DNA from: Isohypsibius dastychi
Taxonomy: Eukaryota; Tardigrada; Eutardigrada; Parachela; Isohypsibiidae
Direction: 5' to 3'
Assembly: GCA_034696485.1 (NCBI GenBank)
Contig: JAQIWT010000369.1
Coordinates: 1 to 22,075 of the forward strand
Length of the DNA stretch: 22,075 nucleotides
The notes below the pieces were generated by a model. It ran no database searches, had not been told where the DNA came from, and was given only the letters and a program-made list of their open reading frames with translations. A program made the position numbers and the translations under genes. Positions 10,946 through 19,042 of the stretch are shown in pieces. Each line of letters starts with the position of its first letter. The first letter of the stretch is position 1.

Positions 10946-11296
10946 TCAAAGTGACAAAAAATGAGACCCCGTACCCGCTGCATAACGTGAACATAGTCTC
11001 CTAGCATGGAAACAAATTCCAACATGGAACATAATGGATTCCATGATGGTTACAATACCTGCGCCAAACAAGCAGGCTAAAACAGTAAATCCTATCAGGG
11101 TCACAGCTAGTTTCACCACAATATAGTTCCATGCGTGGAAATCCACACGCGTGGAACTGAATGGGATTGCAGAACTTGTGGAAGCACTACATCTTATGAA
11201 GCTTGATTTACCCAGCCATTTCTGACACAAGCTTTCCTCATCATAAGGCAGAACAGCCATGGGTACCGATGCTTGGAAATTGTCGTGTTTTCCCAT
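10946..11296 (-). CDS. Possible small membrane protein, unrecognised
   Basis: A 116-codon minus-strand frame starts at the ATG at 11296. The N-terminal half is mixed and Ser-rich. Residues about 57-80 form a convincing membrane segment (YIVVKLAVTLIGFTVLACLF), followed by a donor-like site (GCGCAG|gtattg) near 11056, so the frame beyond may be intron. No family was recognised and no partner exon found. The hydrophobic stretch could be chance in a short frame. If real, it is a single-pass or tail-anchored protein. Confidence 0.25.
   Translation of the reverse strand: MGKHDNFQASVPMAVLPYDEESLCQKWLGKSSFIRCSASTSSAIPFSSTRVDFHAWNYIVVKLAVTLIGFTVLACLFGAGIVTIMESIMFHVGICFHARRLCSRYAAGTGSHFLSL
11126..11157. 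promoter_or_regulatory. Cluster of overlapping dyads built on TTCCA/TGGAA
   Basis: Within 32 bases lie ttccatgcgtggaa, tggaaatcca and ccacacgcgtgg, each a near-perfect or perfect-armed palindrome sharing arms with the next. Further TGGAA/TTCCA words occur at 11005-11045. They resemble stacked inverted binding sites but do not have strict heat-shock-element spacing. A regulatory function is inference. Confidence 0.25.
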
Positions 11297-11562
11297 CTCT
11301 TCCCAGCCTGCGCGCTTTTTGCTTTCAGCCGTTTGTTATTTCCCTTTCCAAACATTGCGTAGCCAGACTTGTTCATTTTCAACGCACTGCATCAAACTTG
11401 CGTCTTCTTCATTTCCAAACCCGATTTTCCTATGCTTCACGGATGTCATACTTTCAAGGAGAGTCACGGCAGAGCAACTCATCTGGCTTGATTGAAATGG
11501 GATGTGAACTGGGACTAAATATGATATGGTGAGTCTTTTCTGTTCTGCGCTTTGATCACCAG

Positions 11563-11904
11563 CCGTTGAGATCTTTCATTCAAGAGATTCTTCGTATTAT
11601 AGCTTCAAATGGATGAATACTGCCCCAAACGGCATCAGTTTATGGACTGGAACCTTCAAACTTCATTTTAGGAATTCAAAGGTATGCAGTCAAATTATTC
11701 TTCTTCTGGATTACGTTGGGAATACTTTTTTCGAGAAATCTTATGAATTAGCAGCAAGTGGATACCATTCACGTTTTCATTCAGTCTGATGTTTCACAGG
11801 AGTGTCCATCTTCCGCTGAGGAGATTCGACAACAGAAGATTCCGTTTGTTCGCAAATTCCCACAAGAAAAGCGGAGGACAACAGCGCAAGTCAAGAACAA
11901 ATGA
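11563..11904 (+). CDS. 3' end of an unrecognised gene, two phase-matched exons
   Basis: Exon 11563-11681 reads AVEIFHSRDSSYYSFKWMN and continues to LHFRNSK, ending AAG|gtatgc. Exon 11800-11904 follows a strong acceptor (gatgtttcacag), reads ECPSSAEEIRQQKIPF and continues in a Lys/Arg-rich tail to TGA at 11902-11904. The junction is phase 0 on both sides, which favours a real gene. The first exon may instead begin after the caag acceptor at 11584. A donor at 11528 (atatg|gtgagt) could end an upstream exon, but its phase does not fit cleanly, so the 5' part is unresolved. No family was recognised. The basic C-terminus has about ten Lys/Arg in its last 20 residues. Confidence 0.4.
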
Positions 11905-12024
11905 TTCAAAGTTATTCAAGTTCTTCTCGCATGCGGTTGGATCTCGCTTTTTTTATGGTTCGAATTTTAGATATGCTTCTAAATGGTCGCTGTTTCAGTT
12001 TGAAGATGCGTTTCTCTGTTAACT

Positions 12025-12404
12025 TTGATGGTCTTTGTCGATTTAAAATTCCGAGACTTAATTCGCAGCTGTGAGCCAGTGGATAATAAATATTTTGGGA
12101 TTTTGGTTCCCTCAATTTTGATTGGATTCCCGAATTTTGGGGGCGGTACCGGAAGTCCCGGGGACGCTGGGAGGTCGGTGGGATTCGATGCTGTATGCAT
12201 ACTGGGAGACAGCCTACCGAGCCACCGTGATTTTATTTCACAATGGCAGTCCCATGCATGCGGCAATTATTGCTTCATAGCCATGAGCCAGTATCAGGTA
12301 ACAGTACTTGAATACATCCTCCCCAGACCAGGATTTACATAGAAGGACCCAGTATGGACCATGCCTTCTGGAGCCAGCGCTGTGGACGCTGGCTCCATGC
12401 TTGA
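12025..12404 (+). CDS. Unrecognised two-exon coding segment with cysteine-rich C-terminus
   Basis: A frame open from the ATG at 12025 runs to the donor CAG|gtaaca at 12297. It continues in phase 0 after the acceptor at 12326 with TRIYIEGPSMDHAFW and ends at TGA 12402-12404. The middle is Gly/Pro-rich (NFGGGTGSPGDAG), and the end has a CGNYC pair and WSQRCGRW. An alternative start is an acceptor (ttcgcag) at about 12068, making this an internal plus terminal exon pair. The last exon contains an 11-bp-arm inverted repeat. I do not recognise the family. The phase match and Trp/Cys content argue for coding, but the minus strand is also partly open here. Confidence 0.35.
12369..12397. repeat. Perfect inverted repeat, 11-bp arms, 7-nt loop
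   Basis: The arm tggagccagcg (12369-12379) and its exact complement cgctggctcca (12387-12397) flank ctgtgga. The stem is GC-rich and would form a stable RNA hairpin. It is too short for an animal microRNA precursor. It may simply reflect the coding run W-S-Q-R-C-G-R-W of the tentative exon it overlaps. Confidence 0.9.
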
Positions 12405-13699
12405 TAATATGTTCAATCTTGCAGCGGGTAAGATCAGTTTCAACCTCGTTCGGGGCAAGGATGCTGGTTGCAATTTTCGCGGAAGTTGGGGAACCCACGG
12501 TTCTATTCCGAATCAAAACTCAACTGAACGTACTTCATTCAAAACACTGTAGCTTGTAAGTGACCGCAGTAACCAGAACCAGACTGATGACCTTCAGTCA
12601 AGATCCCCACAGCCGATTGAACAAAAACATGCGAATTCGATTGTTTTCGCTTTTGAACGTTAACTCTCGGCCAGGCGATTCTCAAGTGCATGGCAGGAAC
12701 GTAGACCGATCTGGTCAGCAACTAGCAGGCCATTTTGAATCTGGATCTCAAAGTAACATATAACATTAAATTTTGTTATTATTCCTACCAAATCAATTTC
12801 GGATGGCTGTCCGCAACTGATGTGCTTAGGAATTTCACGCCAACAAACGCGCCATCTGCCACAGCCATGCACATGATGGCAGCGCCTCTTTGCATTTCTC
12901 GCGTTTCCGAAGTTGTACATCGAAGAGAGCACTCAATGTCCTGTGACGCCTTATGCACTACTCTCTAATGTTTAGGCAATAATTTCCCGAGACTCTGCGC
13001 AAAGGTCAATCGTGGACAGCACAGCAGTCTCACACTTGAGGGAATTTTAAGAATAAGCCGGCATGAAATACCCAGGGTGTCAGCTTACAAACTACTTGCA
13101 TGCAGTCATACCCTGCTAACATCCAGCAATCCTCCCAAAAAGACGTCCAGTTAGTATCCGCTTCTTATAAGTAAGTATCCGCTTCTTATCCAATCTAGCT
13201 CGTCCTGTTCTCCTGTGAATCATGTTTACTTGATCGGGAAGCTCATGTAGTAAAAACACTCGGAGTCGGGGTTTCTAAAGCGTTTTGGTCACTTTTGTTT
13301 CAAACCTAATTCATGAAATTACATAGACATCAATCCACTTTTCTGAATGCGCCATCACAAGTTTAGAAAAAGCTATTGTAAAAGGGCAATTTAACTATCA
13401 TACTTCGGGACGGACCCTTTCAAAGATCCCCCATACCGCAATAACCTGGACTGACATCGGCCAAATACCCAGGCACACATGGGAACTCAAGTACTCCCCG
13501 AGGGAATACAAGAAACGACTTGTATTTTGTGACTAATGTCTCGCAATGTATCGCAAAACCAGTTTTTTAGCATCCGCATTCGAGCAAGTCGTAACACAGT
13601 TTTGAGTTTTATGTAACGGACCCATAGCTATTCATTCTTTCATATCATCGGATTTGTTCGGTTTTCTGTCCTGAGTTCTATATCGTCTCCCGATACGCT
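12405..13699. other. Interval without a confident gene
   Basis: Both strands are broken into short frames. One minus-strand stretch near 12960-12790 reads MQRGAAIMCMAVADGAF in a 55-60 codon frame, without recognisable family or splice partners. A 16-bp direct duplication lies at 13153-13189. The promoter of the gene starting at 13700 should lie at the right end; no clear core element was seen. Confidence 0.45.
13153..13189. repeat. 16-bp direct repeat, period 21
   Basis: The 16-mer agtatccgcttcttat occurs at 13153-13168 and again, exactly, at 13174-13189. This is an isolated tandem duplication in non-coding sequence, similar in form to the one at 7154. Confidence 0.9.
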
Positions 13700-14731
13700 A
13701 TGGGTTCACCGATGCAGATAGCTCTTATGATAATTTTGTCCAGTTGCCTACTGATCCATTGCGCGGACGAGTCTTCACCCAAGACAATCACTGCCAACAT
13801 CCTTGTCCCCATCTCCCGAAACTCATCAAGAGGCAAACAAGGAAGAGTGATTGGCCTGAATCTCTTCATTCATCTAGATGGATCAGGTGACGGTACCGTT
13901 GTGTCACAATCTGACCAGACATCTCAGGATGAAGAACCTGCTCCATCAAGTGCGTGTAAACATGGGTCCTTTTGTGTCTGATTGCCTGTTCATGGTGTTG
14001 TTTCCAGAAGAGGATAGGGTACCATCTGTCGGTACACAGACAATTTCTGTGACATTTTTCGAAACGGAGACCATAAGAGAAGTTGTCACCGAAACAAAAT
14101 TCCAACCGATCGTCAAAACAAAGGTCGTAACAGCCACAGAAACTGACCTGGTTGTCAGCACCAAGTGGGTGACGAGTAGTCTCGAGGAGTATACGCTCCC
14201 AACGCGCCCATCATTACCAGTTGAGACTCCAAGGTAACATACCGTACAACTTGTCGATTTGTTCACATTTTGCACAACATGACGTGTAAACGCATTCTGC
14301 GAGTTTTGAATTGTGTGACATCTGAGTGTTATAGGACCCCTGGATTTCTCATCAAGCCAACTAAAACATCCAAGTGTACAGGGAAACTAGTGACGATTTT
14401 GAACAAGCAGACAGTATCCCAGACAATTGTTTGGAACGAGCTGACAACTAAATGGAGGGGCCGTACTCGGTGGTCTTCTGTTACAAAAGAAACGGACCGC
14501 TTTGGTAGGCTTTTCTTCAATTGAAGACTGAATTCAAACACTGGCATATTCACAGATAACCTCTTGACACCGGTGCAAGATTTCATGCCGACGGGGACTC
14601 CACGAAAAACGCTGACCAAGAAAATCAATGCTCATACTGTTGAGTTCACTACACTCTTTTATACGGATGAACTGCAAAACGGCGGTGTTATAGAACAAGA
14701 AAATTTCGAAACAAGATCTTGGAACTGTTAA
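13700..14731 (+). CDS. Orphan secreted Thr/Val-rich protein, four exons, complete
   Basis: Exons 13700-13949, 14008-14233, 14335-14504 and 14556-14731 join in consistent phases (1, 2, 1) and end at TAA, giving about 273 residues. A second donor in the same phase (GGATCAG|gtgacg at 13886) would give a 252-residue form. The N-terminus is a clear signal peptide (MGSPMQIALMIILSSCLLIHC). Exon 2 alternates Thr, Val and Glu (for example ETETIREVVTETK and KTKVVTATETD), a pattern of extended beta strands or an O-glycosylated stalk. Exon 3 is more basic and contains one Cys; exon 4 ends SWNC. No transmembrane helix or GPI-like tail is evident, so it is probably secreted. The Thr/Val alternation recalls extracellular adhesion or cuticle-type proteins only in composition. 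I recognise no family. Introns of 51-101 nt match the local style. Confidence 0.65.
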
Positions 14732-14767
14732 ACGAATATCTAGAATAGACGGCAAACGTTTTTGTAC

Positions 14768-14889
14768 CATCCACAAGATGGCTTTGACATCGTACATGAA
14801 TGCAGCCGTTCTTTGGTGATGAGTCTTTTGGTACAAAGTTTCGGCAGAATACCGAACATATGAACCCACAATACTGAAGGCCGTTGTCT
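14768..14889 (-). pseudogene. Relic or isolated exon of an ANF-receptor-like domain
   Basis: After an acceptor (gaaatttcag, AG at 14890), the minus strand reads TTAFSIVGSYVRYSAETLY and then RTAAFMYDVKAILWM, ending at ATG|gtacaa. The intact receptor at 16424 has FPTTICLGGLQYTSYG and then VAFIYDT at the equivalent place, and other receptor cyclases show a similar T-T-x-x-x-F/S...G-x-Y block there. The 122-nt frame stays open on both sides but lacks flanking exons with family similarity, and it lies antisense just past the end of the gene at 13700. It is best seen as a leftover of a duplicated, inverted receptor gene. The similarity is short and by eye. Confidence 0.35.
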
Positions 14890-15565
14890 CTGAAATTTCA
14901 ACCAAAACTGCTAGAATGTTATCGGGGACATATGTTTTGTCGAGGTTACAAAACTGATCGTCCATCCGTGGTTTCTATTTTGTGTGTTTGTGGACTTTTT
15001 TTGCATCGGCCAGTGAGCAATCACCACAGAAATTCTCTTTTCGGAGTTCGTCATATCTTCATCGGGATATCGAGGTTTCCACAGACTGCCACTCACAATT
15101 TCGGAGTACATATCGTATCACGGAAATTACGTGAGCTGAATGACTGAAATGGTTATGCTTATAATTATGTCTAATTTGATCAGGCTCAAATTCGTGTCGA
15201 CATTCTCCGGAATTGTTATAGTTCCGCGAGATTAGGTAATTCCTTAGAATCTCAGCAGAATTATTCCCGTTTGTTATTCTTTGGCATAAGTTGATTTTAT
15301 TCGATGGCAGAACCAAGAAAGACTGATTCCATACTTGCCCCTTGCCATTCGACGACTTAGTTGAACACTAACAAACAAACTACGTGTGGAGGAGACTGTT
15401 TTAAAAACAAACCACCAGGCACATCAAGTATGTACCTGTAGAGTACTCTTCAAAGAATATTATAAGATTTTCTTTACGCTCTCCGGTTCAGACGGTAGGC
15501 AGGTATGATTTTTTGAAAAAGTCATTTTTTCTCATTAAACGTAGAACTGACGTCTTTGTTTATAG

Positions 15566-15683
15566 AACAAAGCGGGTGAATCTCGTAGTTTCTCGTCGTT
15601 TGGAGAATATTTATCATGATGTGCTTGGTCGTTTATTTTTGAAACAGTCTCCCTCACACGTAGCTTTCTTGTACAGAGTACCG
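15566..15683 (+). pseudogene. Second ANF-receptor-like exon relic, plus strand
   Basis: An exon-like segment lies between a good acceptor (ctttgtttatag) and a strong donor (CCG|gtaagt). It enters in phase 2, as the equivalent exon at 17052 does, and reads KRVNLVVSRRLENIY and then SPSHVAFLYRVP. The intact copy has RDRVRFPTT and then WSSVAFIYDTS. It is only 118 nt against 305 nt in the intact gene and leaves in phase 0, so it is truncated or diverged. A further piece after an acceptor at 15975 reads AIPWTGAYVQSY, like ALPYTGPGFDLA of the intact N-terminus, but out of order. It probably derives from a partial tandem duplication upstream of the functional gene. Confidence 0.35.
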
Positions 15684-16266
15684 GTAAGTGTTAAAATGAA
15701 CAATACTCCCAGCAGATTAGAGTACCCCAGCCACCCAAGCAACCGAAAACCTGCCACCTTGTATTTCCATAACCAGGGTATTATTTACCACAAGCTTGAT
15801 TTTGTCTTAAAGGTTATTTGTTCCTGTCTTACCTTTAGAACAAAATTATGTTTGAAGTCAATAATGCCAGTTATGGAGATTTAAGGGGGTTGGGCCAAGT
15901 CGGATTTATTCACCCGGTAATCAAACTACGTTGAGGAATTACTGTTAACACACTTATCTAGCAAACGAATTTCAGGCAATTCCCTGGACTGGAGCTTATG
16001 TGCAAAGCTACAGTAATAAGAGCCAGCAAAATGTCTGAGAACCTGTTCGATCAATTTAAGTCGTTATATCTACCAGTAAATCGAAGAGCAAGATGACGAT
16101 TTATTGCCAAATGACTGATATACCCTAATTAATCCCAATCCTCCACTCCGTGACTGAACTTACCTCAGTTACAAAACCCCGCAAACAATCGATTCACGAG
16201 GATTCTTTGAAGAGTTTGTCGCTCGTACTGTCACGTAATATTTTCAAAATCCAGTGATGATGAATG

Positions 16267-16273
16267 TATAAAA
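16267..16273 (+). promoter_or_regulatory. Candidate TATA box of the 16424 receptor gene
   Basis: TATAAAA, 157 nt before the first ATG (16424) and 208 nt before the preferred ATG (16475). The distance allows a short 5' leader. Motif match only. Confidence 0.25.
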
Positions 16274-16423
16274 TGTACTGTATTGCTATATCAGATTACC
16301 AGCGAGATGAAAAATCCGGGAAAACAAATGGTAAATCAAATTATGCTCGCTAAATGATCTTCAATTATGTCACAACATTTCCGGACTAATTGAACGCCGG
16401 AAAGGCATTACGGCGCATTCGAA

Positions 16424-18911
16424 ATGTCACCCAGTCAGTTTCGAATAATCTTCAGCAAATCAGAAAATGATATCATGTTTTATACCCTCGTCATTCAATG
16501 TTTTTTCGCAACAGTTCTCGCAAATGGACAAGAACCCAGAAATTGGACGGTTATGATTTACGGGATGACCGCGCCATTCTATATCCAAGCTCTGCCATAC
16601 ACTGGACCTGGTTTCGATCTGGCTGTGCGAGATGTCAGAAAATACTACAACGGTTCCATTAATTTTGAACACCACTATGTGGTTCGCAGTGGAATCAAAG
16701 ACTGTCTGGATTATGTCGCCAATTTCGATGCAGTTTTCCAATTTTACTTCAAGAGAGCCGACAAATCTACGCCAGTGGTCCTCATCTACGCAGGTATATA
16801 TCTAGCAGCATATCTGAAAATTAACAAATTAACGTCTTAAGGATGCGATCCATCGACCACATTTGCGGATTTTGGAAAAGGTTTGACCAAGACTCCAGAA
16901 AATTCTCAAACTCAAATCCTGAATTTCGTTTGTTTCAGAAGAGAACATTCTGGCACTTTCAGCGTAAGAAAATCGACAGGGTTTTCTAAACCACTTGCCC
17001 CCCCCCCCCCCCATCATATTTCTGCATCTATTTGAGAATATTTGCTCTTAGTGGCAATAGTTTTTCCAACCTTCGAGATCGTGTCCGCTTTCCTACCACA
17101 ATCTGCCTCGGAGGTCTACAATACACTTCATACGGCGTAATGCTACACAACATTCTCCTGGGATACAACTGGTCATCCGTGGCGTTCATTTACGACACAT
17201 CGGGGAAAACCTTGTTCAACGTGATTGTTTACAATCAGATCCAACAATACCTGAAGCAGTTTGGTGGCGCTATCCAGCTTTATCCATATCCCATCAATGC
17301 AAGGCAGAATGTTGAGTTCGGGAAGAAGATTGCAGAAGTTGCGCTCTCTAGTCGGGGTACCTTTGGCCAAAGCGATGACCTTTTAATTCTTTAAGCATTT
17401 GTTTTAGTGATCTTTTTGTCTGTTACGCCGCAGACCGCCCAAAAGTTTATGGTAAGTTTTTTTATTTTTGTCACTTTCTGAACTCAAGATTCATCCGTAG
17501 TACTGAGGAACATATACTAAGAATATTTGTTTGCGTTCATCACTTTGAATTTCAGGTTGCCGCTCAAAAAGCATCGGCCCATAACGGGGATTACGTAAGA
17601 CCATTTATTTACTATACCAACCAGCATGCTGTGAGGTTCACCTTGCTTTCATCAAAATCTAAGGTGTGGATATACGTTGATTTTCCACAAAATCCCCTGG
17701 GTGGAGTCAGTGTCAACGTCTCGATTGAAAGTCAACAGGTTCGTTGAAACATCGTCCCTTGAATTATATGATAGGAAGCTAGCTTAATGATAATCAAATT
17801 ATTCCACGCTGCGTAGAACCGGGATTGGCTCCAATCATTGCTGGTCTTGTCAACATGTTATTTCCACAAAGAAGATGTCAGTCAGCTTCTGGAAGAAATT
17901 CAGACGCACGCCCTGCGTGACTACAACGCCACCTTCAATGCAAATGCCGGGGTAAGGGAATTGTATTAAATGTTCACTAAGAAAATGGTTGATTTCATGC
18001 GATTGTACGTAGGTACCGGAGAATTCGTTGCACGCTTACGCATCGATTTCGACGCTGGCACAGGTATAGTTAAAACAAACATCCCGCCTTTCTGTACTGT
18101 TGGGGGGGGGGGGGGGCTTGTCCATTCGTCCTAACCTCTCGGAACATTCGGCTCTTTTTATGTACTGTACGTGTATCTCGAAGGTGCTTTCGGAACTCCC
18201 CTCGAAAACAAGTGCGCTCGACATCGCAGGAAGGTACCTCAACAGAACATTCTACGTTCCGAAAGTTGGCAAAATTTATGTGGACGAAATGGGTGAGCGG
18301 CAGAACTTTATGTGTTTGAACCAGTTCAACATGATCTCGAAGAAATACGAGGTAATGTCAAATCTCTATGACTGAACACTCGCGAATGTAACCAAATTAT
18401 GCCCTCTTACAGATGGTTCGCTACTATGATGGAGCGAGTCGCACCATCAAGCCATCTAAAAACAACACTCTGCTTTGGTATGGGTCTAATGGAAGGCCAC
18501 CAGCCAACGAACCTAAATGTGGATTTCGAGGAGATTCGCCAGTGTGCTCGAATAGTAATCGAGTTTCAAAGATCGTTGCTTAGTTGGTGATGTATTTCTG
18601 TTTGTGTTGTGCAGATGGGAGCGAGAATATGACCGTTACCATCAGTATAACCATCCTGGTATCCATTGCCATCGCGGCTGGAATTGCTTTTGCGGTCTGT
18701 AAAAGGTGAGTAGAGTACAAGAGTTCAGTAGCTTTTGCTGTTCAACGCACCTTCTGCGTGTCTTCTGCTTGGTTTGTATCAAGTGAACATTGGTGATTCT
18801 AGGGGTATGTACTTTCGCGGAGCGGACTCTTACTGGATCCTTGACTATGAGCAGCTTTGGTTTGAGAATCGATGCCAGTGCTCATTTTTCACTTCAGATA
18901 GATACATGTAA
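16424..18911 (+). CDS. ANF-receptor-type single-pass receptor with short cytoplasmic tail (NPR-C-like architecture)
   Basis: Exons: 16424-16793, 16842-16880, 16939-16963, 17052-17356, 17408-17451, 17556-17594, 17664-17738, 17817-17951, 18013-18063, 18184-18351, 18413-18554, 18615-18705, 18803-18911; every junction is GT-AG and in phase. The ATG at 16475 gives the better signal peptide (MFYTLVIQCFFATVLANG). Family blocks in order are YTGPGFDLAV, IYAGCDPS, ALSAGNSFSN, YNWSSVAFIYD, NGDYVWIYVD, WLQSLLVLS, LNRTF and the juxtamembrane GRPPANEPKCGF. Nine N-glycosylation sequons are present. A membrane helix (TILVSIAIAAGIAFAV, residues about 472-493, counting from the first ATG) precedes a tail of about 37 residues with SYWILDYEQLWF, resembling the segment before the kinase-homology domain of receptor cyclases, then TAA. 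Total is about 530 residues, close to vertebrate NPR-C. If the ATG|TAA is read as a donor (at 18908), an exon at 18979-19042 extends the tail to about 57 residues. No kinase or cyclase was found downstream. Surface peptide binding is inferred. Confidence 0.82.
16998..17012 (+). repeat. C15 run inside a receptor-gene intron
   Basis: Fifteen C on the sense strand in the intron between exons ending at 16963 and starting at 17052. It is complementary to the G15 run in a later intron of the same transcript. Confidence 0.9.
18102..18116 (+). repeat. G15 run inside a receptor-gene intron
   Basis: Fifteen G on the sense strand in the intron between exons ending at 18063 and starting at 18184. It could form a quadruplex in RNA or pair with the C15 run about 1.1 kb upstream in the same pre-mRNA. 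Confidence 0.9.
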
Positions 18912-18978
18912 AACTTTGAGAATATGACATATCACTATGGAAGTCATCCAACGTGCGTCCTTTGTTTCTTTTGCACAG

Positions 18979-19042
18979 CTGGAAAGATAGAAAGCGCATA
19001 CAGTTGAAATTTAACGGCGCGAGGTGCACATTTTTATGCTAG
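18979..19042 (+). CDS. Alternative last exon of the 16424 receptor
   Basis: A very good acceptor (tttgtttcttttgcacag) precedes a frame that, joined in phase 2 to the AT|gtaaaa donor at 18908, reads I-WKDRKRIQLKFNGARCTFLC and stops at TAG. It would replace the final Met with a basic 22-residue extension. The acceptor is stronger than the donor. It may be a genuine alternative end, or the remains of the route toward a lost kinase-homology domain. Confidence 0.35.

Noticed and set aside
11005-11157. Heat-shock element
   Set aside because: The GAA/TTC units are not at the strict alternating 2-base spacing required, so only a generic dyad cluster is reported.
12369-12397. microRNA precursor
   Set aside because: Arms of 11 bp are too short for an animal pre-miRNA, and flanking bases do not extend the stem.
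12238-12516. 92-codon minus-strand frame
   Set aside because: It overlaps a plus-strand exon pair with a phase-consistent junction and has no recognisable motif.
12790-12966. Transposase-like fragment on the minus strand (AIMCMAVADGAF)
   Set aside because: The resemblance to DDE-type motifs is vague, with no catalytic residues, terminal repeats or target duplication.
14534-14767. Continuation of the minus-strand open frame below the 14889-14768 relic
   Set aside because: It is antisense to the terminal exon of the 13700 gene and shows no receptor similarity.
17595-17663. Treating this stretch as coding because the frame is open through it
   Set aside because: Splicing it out restores the family's NGDYVxIYVD block; reading it gives an unmatched insert, so retention is only an alternative.
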